A stretch of DNA of 14,913 nucleotides from CAZIKB01 sp964539665. GTDB lineage: Bacteria > Zhuqueibacterota > Zhuqueibacteria > Oceanimicrobiales > Oceanimicrobiaceae. Positions within the stretch are counted from its first letter, which is position 1. Every line of letters starts with the position of its first letter. The stretch lies in NCBI GenBank assembly GCA_964539665.1, contig CAZIKB010000139.1, positions 1-14,913 of the forward strand, given 5' to 3'. The notes under the pieces are model-generated. The model worked only from the letters and a program-made list of their open reading frames with translations. It was not told the origin of the DNA and did not search any database. The translations under genes and the position numbers were made by a program. Of the stretch, positions 5,682 through 11,673 are shown piece after piece.

Positions 5682-6901
5682 AGCTCCTCCATACCGCCGA
5701 CTGGCACCTCGGCAAACGCTTAGACAAATTTTCACGTATTGAAGAACAAAAAGCGGTCTTGAATGAAATCTGCGAAATTGCCGACCGTGAACAGGTCGAT
5801 GCTGTACTCATCGCCGGCGACCTGTTTGATACCTATAATCCTCCTACGGATGCGGTCGATTTATTTTATCAAACCCTGAAAAAATTATCGAACCAAGGTA
5901 ATCGAGCGGTCGTTGCCATTGCAGGCAACCACGATTCCCCGGATAGAATCGAGGCGCCCGATCCGTTGGCGCGGGAATGCGGCATTATTTTCTCAGGCTA
6001 TCCCAATACTACAGTTCCTCCTTTTGCGCTCGAAACGGGTTTGGCTGTCACAAAGAGTGCGGAAGGATTCATTGAATTGAAGTTACCGCAAGCGGATAAG
6101 CCACTTCGGATACTCCTCACGCCTTATGCTAATGAATACCGCCTGCGAACCTATCTCGGCCATGACAACGCTGATGAGGAATTAAGAAACTTGCTTTCAC
6201 AGAAGTGGACAGAATTGGCTGAAAAACATTGTGATGATAAAGGCGTCAATATCCTTGCCGCGCATCTTTTTATGATACAGGAAGGCGGCGAAATGCCTGA
6301 AGAGCCAGAAGGCGAAAAGCCTATTTTGCATGTCGGCGGCGCTCAGGAGATTTATTCAAAGAACGTTCCGCAGCAAATCCAATATGTTGCCCTGGGCCAC
6401 TTGCACCGCAAACAAAGTGTGAATGAAAACACCTGCGCGGCAGTCTACAGCGGCAGCCCATTAGCATTCAGTTTCAGCGAGGCAAACCAGGATAAATATG
6501 TCATAATCGTCGAAGCAGAGCCAGGGAAGACCGCGACATACCGGCCAGTCAAACTGGGAAAAGGCAGAAAATTGTTACGAAAGCGATTTGATGTGGTCGC
6601 GGAAGCCATTGAATGGTTGCGAGCTCATCCCGACACACTCGTTGAGTTGACTATGATAACCGAAACGTATTTAACCTCACAAGAAAGGAAACAACTTTAT
6701 GATGCCCATGATGGTATCGCTGCCATCATTCCTGAAATAAAAAATATGAGCTTGCTTGATGGTGGCAATTCGAAACCAATCGATATAGGAAAGCCTATCG
6801 AGGAGCTTTTCATTGATTATTTTGAATCAAAACACGGACAGAAGCCTAATAAGAATCTGCTCAATTTATTTAATGAAGTCATATCGGAGGAAGAAGAATG
6901 A
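5678..6901 (+). CDS. sbcD: Exonuclease subunit SbcD (Mre11-type nuclease)
   Basis: This is the Mn-dependent phosphodiesterase subunit of the SbcCD complex, which trims DNA hairpins, cruciforms and protein-blocked ends in the cytoplasm. All Mre11 motifs are present: HTADWHLGK with D8 and H10, AGDLFD with D48, GNHDSP with N84 and H85, AAHLF with H196, and GHLH with H241 and H243. The cap domain follows (about 300-370). At 407 residues the length is normal for bacterial SbcD. The C-terminus is acidic (SEEEE). It is the second of three genes joined by 4-base ATGA overlaps, the acidic ORF before it and sbcC after it, so the subunits are likely co-translated. The nuclease site appears intact. Confidence 0.96.
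   Translation: MKLLHTADWHLGKRLDKFSRIEEQKAVLNEICEIADREQVDAVLIAGDLFDTYNPPTDAVDLFYQTLKKLSNQGNRAVVAIAGNHDSPDRIEAPDPLARECGIIFSGYPNTTVPPFALETGLAVTKSAEGFIELKLPQADKPLRILLTPYANEYRLRTYLGHDNADEELRNLLSQKWTELAEKHCDDKGVNILAAHLFMIQEGGEMPEEPEGEKPILHVGGAQEIYSKNVPQQIQYVALGHLHRKQSVNENTCAAVYSGSPLAFSFSEANQDKYVIIVEAEPGKTATYRPVKLGKGRKLLRKRFDVVAEAIEWLRAHPDTLVELTMITETYLTSQERKQLYDAHDGIAAIIPEIKNMSLLDGGNSKPIDIGKPIEELFIDYFESKHGQKPNKNLLNLFNEVISEEEE
6886..6890 (+). promoter_or_regulatory. Shine-Dalgarno GGAGG for sbcC, inside sbcD
   Basis: GGAGG lies 7 bases before ATG 6898 and within the last codons of sbcD. It fixes the sbcC start at 6898 and supports translational coupling of the two subunits. Confidence 0.8.
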
Positions 6902-9900
6902 TTCCGGTTCGTTTAACGCTGAATGGAATTTATTCATATCAGCAAGAGCAAGCCATTGATTTTACGCCCCTGATTGCTGCTCATCTTTTTGGTATTTTTG
7001 GAACTGTCGGCAGCGGTAAATCGACTATTCTGGAGGCCATGTCTTTTGCTCTATATGGCGAAACCGAAAGGTTGAATCAACGAGACAACCGAAATTACAA
7101 CATGATGAATTTAAAATCAAATGAGCTGTTCATAGATTTTATTTGCAGAATTGGAAATGACAGTGAGGAGTATCGATTCACGGTTACAGGCACGCGCAAT
7201 CGGAAGCATTTTGAAAGAATTAATACCTTTGATAGAAATGCTTACCGCAAAGTCAATGGCGAATGGCAGCCGCTTGAGGCCAATGCCGCGGAAAAGATTA
7301 TCGGCTTGAGCTATGAGAATTTCAGACGCACGATAATCATTCCACAGGGTCAATTTCAGGAGTTTTTGCAACTGGGATCTTCAGAAAGAACAAGGATGTT
7401 AAAAGAACTGTTCAACCTTGAAAAATATGAACTTTACTACAAGGTTGTCTCCATTGAAAAGAAAAACAATGAAAAAATACATAATGTTGAAGGACAGTTG
7501 CTGCAATTAGATGAAACCAATCCCGAAAAAATCATAGCAGAAGAAAGCACGTTAAAAGACCTTGAAGAAGAAGTAGTCCTTTTAGATAGAGATTTTCAGA
7601 AGAAACAGAAAATTGAACTTGAACTACAGAAGTTGAAAGATTTGTTTGAGAAAACGGCAGCCCAAAAGACTGTGTTGGAAAAATTAGAAAGTGAGGAGCA
7701 ATCTTATCAAAAGTTAGAATCAAAAATAAACGAATATGAATTTTGTTTAATGAATTTTAAGGACCTTCTTACAAGAAGGCAGGAAGAAGTCAAACGGGTT
7801 GAGATATCTGAAAGTGAATTAAAGTCACATCGTGAACAATTGCACCTGTTGAAATCAAAATTAGAAAATGAAGAAAAGAGCTTTCAAAAACTCAAACTTG
7901 AGTTTGACAGTCGGGAAATTTTAAAACAAAAGTCCGATGAATTACAAAAAATAGCAAGAGTTAAAACATTGGAAAAAAGTGTTAAACAATTACAAGATCA
8001 AATTAAGGAAAATGATACAGCCTACCAGAACTCTGACTTCTTGATCAAAGAACTTCAGAGAAAACACAAGAAGCTAACTTATGCTCTGAAAGAAAAAAAG
8101 AAATCGCTGCCTGATTTTAATGTCTTAACGGCTGTAAGCAGTTGGTTTACGAACAGGGGGCAAATCCTCATAACCCTCGATAAATTAAAGAAAGAAGGCT
8201 TAAGAATTGCAGCCGAATTACAACAATTGGAGTCCAGGAAAAATCAGGCTTTTTCAATGGAGCTGACTGATTTAATCACAGGCGAGGTAGAAATAAAATC
8301 AATCCCGGAAGTTAGTGCGGAACTGGAACGGGGAAAAGTTGAAATTGAGAAGAAAAAGAAAGAAATCGAGCATGAAATTGAACACCTACTGGTTCAGGAA
8401 AAAATAGAAGAGTTTGCTGAAAATTTAGCAGATGGAGAACCCTGTCCATTATGTGGCTCAAAAGAGCATCCCGAGGTTTTAAGTGTTGAAAATGTCGAAA
8501 ACAAATTGAAAATTACCAGGCAAAATAAAGCAGAATTTGAAGATAGATTAAGCTCAATAAATGAAACCCTCCAAAAATTAAAAATCATTTCAACCCAGTT
8601 AGAGACACAAAATGAATTATTGAGTACCAATCAAAAAGAAGCTGATACTGAGAAAGAGCACCTAAAAAAACACCAGACAAAATTCGTCTGGTCGGATTAT
8701 AGTCCTGATGACGAGGATTTAGTTAAAAAAGCCTTTGAAAAAGCTAATCAACTCAAGATAGAAATAGATGATGAAGAAAAAGAATTAGAGCAATTACAAA
8801 ACAAATCTGAATCTGAAATTGAACAGCGGGATAAAATTAAGGAAAAACTTGATGGCATTAAGGATCAAAAAACAAAACTGGATGCTGAGATCAAAACTCT
8901 TCTGGGACAATTGAAACATTTAAACTTTGATGATTATCGTGATACTTCCAATGAAGAATTGAGAAACCAGGTTCAGGAATTGGGAAATAAAGTAGCGCAT
9001 ATTGAGCAGCAATATCGTGAATTAGAAGAAAAAATTGTTCAATTAAGAAAGGAGAAAGATACGCTTCTTGGAATCATTGAAGCTGGAGTAAAAACAATCA
9101 AGGATTGTAAACATTCTTTGAAAGAGATGGAACGAAAATTAAATGATAAAATTGATAAATCAAAATATTCACATATTGGCGAGATTGAAAGTGTTTTGCA
9201 GGAAGAGTTAGACGTAGAAAAACAAAAAAAGGCTGTCAGCCAATTTAAGCAAGAATTGCACACAGTTAGAGTCAAGTACGATGAATTATATCAACAAACA
9301 AAAGATAAAACTTATGATGAAGTTGAACATGAGCAATTACATCAAGAGCTTGAAAAACTAAAAAATCGACTTGAACAGTTGAATGAAGACGTCGGTAAAC
9401 AAAAATCAATCATCCAAAGGTTAAAAGAGGCGCTTACAAAAAGAGAGAAACTGGAAAAGGAACTCGCTGAGCTGAAATTACGAGGAGAAGATATTAATAC
9501 TTTAAAGCAACTGTTCAAAGGCGCTGGATTTGTGAATTATGTGTCAACAGTTTATTTACGAAACCTGTGTCATGCTGCCAATGAACGATTTTACCAGTTG
9601 ACTCGCAAGCAATTAAGACTGGAAATTTCTGAAAGTAACAATTTCGAAGTTCGTGATTTCCTGAATGAGGGTAAGGTTAGAAGCGTTAAAACTCTTTCCG
9701 GCGGCCAGACGTTTCAGGCTTCTTTGTCTTTAGCTCTTGCCCTGGCTGAAAGCATACAAAAGTTTCACCAATCAAATCAAAATTTCTTCTTCCTTGACGA
9801 GGGTTTCGGTTCCCTGGATAAAGAATCTCTGCAAGTTGTTTTTGATACTTTGAAAACCCTGCAGAAAGATAACCGTGTGGTGGGAATTATATCTCATGTC

Positions 9901-9996
9901 GAAGATTTACAGCAGGAAGTAGACACTTATTTAAAGATTACGAACGATGAAGATGAAGGTAGTATGATCAAGCCGAGTTGGGAATCTTTCCGTTAA
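6898..9996 (+). CDS. sbcC: Exonuclease subunit SbcC (Rad50-type ATPase)
   Basis: This is the ATPase/tether partner of SbcD. The 1032 residues follow the Rad50 plan: head with Walker A GTVGSGKS (35-42) and Q-loop IIIPQGQFQEFL (about 148-159); a long coiled coil; zinc hook CPLC with C516 and C519, exactly at mid-protein; the returning coil; then signature TLSGGQ (932-937), Walker B FFFLDEG (963-969), D-loop GSLD (971-974) and switch histidine H1000 in IISHVEDL. Length is typical of SbcC. The start follows a good GGAGG and overlaps the sbcD stop by 4 bases. The coil region is more AT- and lysine/glutamate-rich than the heads, as expected for coiled coils. No defect is visible. A palindromic element 100 bases beyond the stop may end the operon transcript. 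Confidence 0.96.
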   Translation: MIPVRLTLNGIYSYQQEQAIDFTPLIAAHLFGIFGTVGSGKSTILEAMSFALYGETERLNQRDNRNYNMMNLKSNELFIDFICRIGNDSEEYRFTVTGTRNRKHFERINTFDRNAYRKVNGEWQPLEANAAEKIIGLSYENFRRTIIIPQGQFQEFLQLGSSERTRMLKELFNLEKYELYYKVVSIEKKNNEKIHNVEGQLLQLDETNPEKIIAEESTLKDLEEEVVLLDRDFQKKQKIELELQKLKDLFEKTAAQKTVLEKLESEEQSYQKLESKINEYEFCLMNFKDLLTRRQEEVKRVEISESELKSHREQLHLLKSKLENEEKSFQKLKLEFDSREILKQKSDELQKIARVKTLEKSVKQLQDQIKENDTAYQNSDFLIKELQRKHKKLTYALKEKKKSLPDFNVLTAVSSWFTNRGQILITLDKLKKEGLRIAAELQQLESRKNQAFSMELTDLITGEVEIKSIPEVSAELERGKVEIEKKKKEIEHEIEHLLVQEKIEEFAENLADGEPCPLCGSKEHPEVLSVENVENKLKITRQNKAEFEDRLSSINETLQKLKIISTQLETQNELLSTNQKEADTEKEHLKKHQTKFVWSDYSPDDEDLVKKAFEKANQLKIEIDDEEKELEQLQNKSESEIEQRDKIKEKLDGIKDQKTKLDAEIKTLLGQLKHLNFDDYRDTSNEELRNQVQELGNKVAHIEQQYRELEEKIVQLRKEKDTLLGIIEAGVKTIKDCKHSLKEMERKLNDKIDKSKYSHIGEIESVLQEELDVEKQKKAVSQFKQELHTVRVKYDELYQQTKDKTYDEVEHEQLHQELEKLKNRLEQLNEDVGKQKSIIQRLKEALTKREKLEKELAELKLRGEDINTLKQLFKGAGFVNYVSTVYLRNLCHAANERFYQLTRKQLRLEISESNNFEVRDFLNEGKVRSVKTLSGGQTFQASLSLALALAESIQKFHQSNQNFFFLDEGFGSLDKESLQVVFDTLKTLQKDNRVVGIISHVEDLQQEVDTYLKITNDEDEGSMIKPSWESFR

Positions 9997-10023
9997 AGGA
10001 AATGTAAAAAATAGCATGAAAGT

Positions 10024-10096
10024 CAGTTGAAGAGTATCTGAATGCCAGGCACGTTACAAGCATATTTTGAAAGATGAGGAAATGCTGAGTAAATTT
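10024..10096 (+). pseudogene. Second fossil copy of the oxidoreductase beta-subunit tail
   Basis: Bases 10024-10085 match 1411-1473 at roughly 84 percent by eye, with one base missing at about 10042. One frame reads QARYKHILKDEEMLSK, against QARYKHILQDEEMLEK in the other copy, while the first part (VEEYL) lies in a different frame because of the deletion. After DEEML about 22 bases present at 1474-1499 are missing. Both copies then share TAAAxTTAACCTCCCGAAGG. It is clearly non-functional, lies 27 bases after sbcC, and with the first copy flanks the whole ATPase/nuclease block. Confidence 0.65.
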
Positions 10097-10129
10097 AACC
10101 TCCCGAAGGTTTAAAACCTTCGGGAGGTT
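10097..10129. terminator. Perfect palindromic element (AACCTCCCGAAGGTT family)
   Basis: AACCTCCCGAAGGTTT (10097-10112) and its exact complement AAACCTTCGGGAGGTT (10114-10129) are 1 base apart, giving a 13-bp stem with a TTTAAAA loop once the centre opens. Each arm can also fold on itself (AACCT...AGGTT), allowing a cruciform. Only a short T stretch follows (GGTTTG), so terminator activity for sbcC is plausible but unproven. The shared arm at 1507-1521 marks it as a dispersed repeat. Confidence 0.65.
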
Positions 10130-10174
10130 TGATGAATTACTATTATTTGTTTTCGATATTCACAGAAGGACAAA

Positions 10175-10510
10175 ATGAAAATTTACATAAGCTACTTGTC
10201 GCATGAGGTAACGGAGCAGGATTTGTTCAAAACTCTTGAGTATTATGGTCAAGTTGAATCTGTGATGATGAGAAAGGAGAGGAGCAGAAAAGGGTCAAAA
10301 ATGACTGCAATAGTGGAGATGCCTGACCGTGCAGAGGCCGAGTTGGTCATCCTCAGTCTAAACGGCAAAAACCTGAAGGGCAAACCGATCAAGGTTGGTT
10401 TTTCTCTCTCCGGCTCCAAAGGTCACCGCGAGCACGGACAAAAAGGTGGGAGCCGAAGAAGCGCTGGAGATAAAGTAGGTGGTACACGAAGTGGAAAACG
10501 AAACTTTTAG
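10175..10510 (+). CDS. Small RRM-domain RNA-binding protein
   Basis: The 111-residue protein has one RNA-recognition motif (residues 1-77) and a basic Gly/Arg/Lys/Ser-rich tail (81-111). RNP2 is IYISYL (3-8), EVTEQDLFKTLEYYGQV forms helix 1 and strand 2 entry, and AEAELVILSLNGKNLKGKPIKV forms helix 2 and strand 4. RNP1 aligns as KMTAIVEM (42-49), where most bacterial RRM proteins have KGFGFVEM: both aromatic positions are replaced (T44, I46), while RNP2 Y4 remains. Bacterial stand-alone RRM proteins, such as the cyanobacterial Rbp group, are often linked to cold response or mRNA handling; the weaker stacking surface here may shift binding to the basic tail. GAAGGA (10165-10170) is a good ribosome-binding site. 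It seems monocistronic. Confidence 0.9.
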   Translation: MKIYISYLSHEVTEQDLFKTLEYYGQVESVMMRKERSRKGSKMTAIVEMPDRAEAELVILSLNGKNLKGKPIKVGFSLSGSKGHREHGQKGGSRRSAGDKVGGTRSGKRNF

Positions 10511-10555
10511 CGGAAGGTTCTAAGGTATCATCTGTAATAATCATTTATATTTTTT

Positions 10556-10560
10556 GGAGA
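10556..10560 (+). promoter_or_regulatory. Shine-Dalgarno GGAGA for the FAD subunit
   Basis: GGAGA lies 6 bases before ATG 10567 and fixes this start. Confidence 0.6.
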
Positions 10561-10566
10561 TAAAAA

Positions 10567-11469
10567 ATGTACATTTCAGACTTTAATTATTATCGACCTA
10601 AAACAATGGAAGAAGCCTGTCGAATTTTGGCAACAAGCGAAGACGGTGTGCCGCTTGCCGGCGGAACCGATCTTTTAGTGGAAATGAAACAGGGGCTGCG
10701 TCATCATCAAGATATTATTTCACTCGCTGAAATCGAGGAACTGAAAGCTATCACAGTGAACGGCAATCAGCTAAACATTGGCGCAGGTGTGACCATAAAT
10801 GAATTGATACATTCAAACGTTCTGCAGAAGAACTGTCCGGTAATTGGCGAAGCAGCCGCATTAATTGCTACAGAACAAATTCGGAATAAAGCAACTTTAG
10901 GAGGAAATCTTTGTACCGCAGCCTCATGTTGTGATACTGCGCCAATTCTCATGGCTCTCGGTGCGATTGTTGAGCTTGTTAGTAAAAGCGGCAGTAGAAC
11001 CATACCTATGAAAGATTTTTTTATTAATCATAAAAGAACGGTTTTAAATAAAGGAGAAATTGTAAAAAAGGTGACAGTTCCTGTTCCCACAACCGGAACA
11101 GGGGCATGTTATAATAAATTTGGATTAAGAGAAGCCGCATCTATTGCAGTGGCCTCGGTGGCAGCTATGGTGAAAGTCAGTGATAATGTCTGTACAGATG
11201 CTTGTATTGTAATGGGCGCTGTAGCTCCAACATCCAAAATCAGCCAAAAAGCAAGTGATATTTTGATTAATAAGACGCTTTCACAACTCACAGAAGCTTC
11301 ATCGGTAATTAAGCAAGCAGGTGAAATTGCTGCAGAAGATGCTGAGCCAATCGACGATATTCGTGGGAGCGCCGCTTTTCGACGGGAAATCATCAAATCT
11401 TTGATCCAACAGGGTGTAATTGAGGCGGTAAATCGTGCAAAAGGTGGAGGGAATAATAATTCTAAGTGA
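10567..11469 (+). CDS. FAD-binding subunit of a molybdenum hydroxylase (CoxM/HcrB/XdhB-like)
   Basis: The 300-residue product is a molybdopterin dehydrogenase FAD-binding protein, which passes electrons between the [2Fe-2S] centres of a xanthine dehydrogenase-family enzyme and an external carrier. FAD motifs are LAGGTDLL (30-37) and ATLGGNLCTA (109-118). The CO-dehydrogenase flavoprotein C-terminal domain follows (about 185-290), with MGAVAPTS and the usual DDIRGSAAFRREI (278-290). Most relatives have SPxxD after GGN; here it is ASCCD with vicinal C121/C122 close to the flavin site. The extra 4Fe-4S loop of 4-hydroxybenzoyl-CoA reductase HcrB is not evident. The partner gene begins 204 bases downstream; the gap is unusually long for these operons and may hold a separate promoter. 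The substrate cannot be read from this subunit. Confidence 0.9.
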   Translation: MYISDFNYYRPKTMEEACRILATSEDGVPLAGGTDLLVEMKQGLRHHQDIISLAEIEELKAITVNGNQLNIGAGVTINELIHSNVLQKNCPVIGEAAALIATEQIRNKATLGGNLCTAASCCDTAPILMALGAIVELVSKSGSRTIPMKDFFINHKRTVLNKGEIVKKVTVPVPTTGTGACYNKFGLREAASIAVASVAAMVKVSDNVCTDACIVMGAVAPTSKISQKASDILINKTLSQLTEASSVIKQAGEIAAEDAEPIDDIRGSAAFRREIIKSLIQQGVIEAVNRAKGGGNNNSK

Positions 11470-11481
11470 TTGAAATACTAA

Positions 11482-11547
11482 AGCGATAGTGGAGTGGACT
11501 TCACACTGAGCGGACTCGAGGTGTGCTACCCACCTTACAATAACTGA
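11482..11547 (+). other. Orphan reading-frame tail in the intergenic gap
   Basis: Between the FAD and Mo subunit genes, one frame reads SDSGVDFTLSGLEVCYPPYNN and stops at 11545-11547. It looks protein-like but has no start, no ribosome-binding site and no family I can name. It may be the end of a deleted gene. An imperfect stem also spans it (GTGG...CACAC against GTGTG...CCAC). Confidence 0.2.
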
Positions 11548-11561
11548 CCTATTGCACTTGG

Positions 11562-11590
11562 TTGAGTACTCGTAAAAATATTATTCTAAT
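11562..11590 (+). promoter_or_regulatory. Candidate sigma-70-like promoter for the Mo-hydroxylase large subunit
   Basis: TTGAGT (11562-11567), a 17-base spacer and TCTAAT (11585-11590) match the -35/-10 consensus at 4 and 5 of 6 positions. The start codon at 11674 is about 80 bases beyond. It could give the large subunit expression independent of the FAD gene. Confidence 0.3.
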
Positions 11591-11663
11591 CAAAATAAAA
11601 TTAAATTCAGAGGCGTTTTCGTAGTGCTAATGTTTTACAATAACTTCGCATTTACAACAAACT

Positions 11664-11667
11664 GGAG
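11664..11667 (+). promoter_or_regulatory. Shine-Dalgarno GGAG for the Mo-hydroxylase large subunit
   Basis: GGAG lies 6 bases before ATG 11674, and the N-terminal ferredoxin strand (KQIISLNVNG) begins directly after this ATG, which confirms the start. Confidence 0.65.
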
Positions 11668-11673
11668 ATAGGA

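Noticed and set aside
7117..9275. Several minus-strand frames of 60-85 codons opposite sbcC
   Set aside because: They are shadows of coiled-coil coding sequence, with Ser/Leu/Phe-rich composition and no ribosome-binding sites or family motifs.
1411..10111. Classical transposon or phage attachment repeats around the nuclease block
   Set aside because: The repeats are imperfect gene fragments, there is no transposase, integrase or tRNA gene, and no short target duplication was seen.
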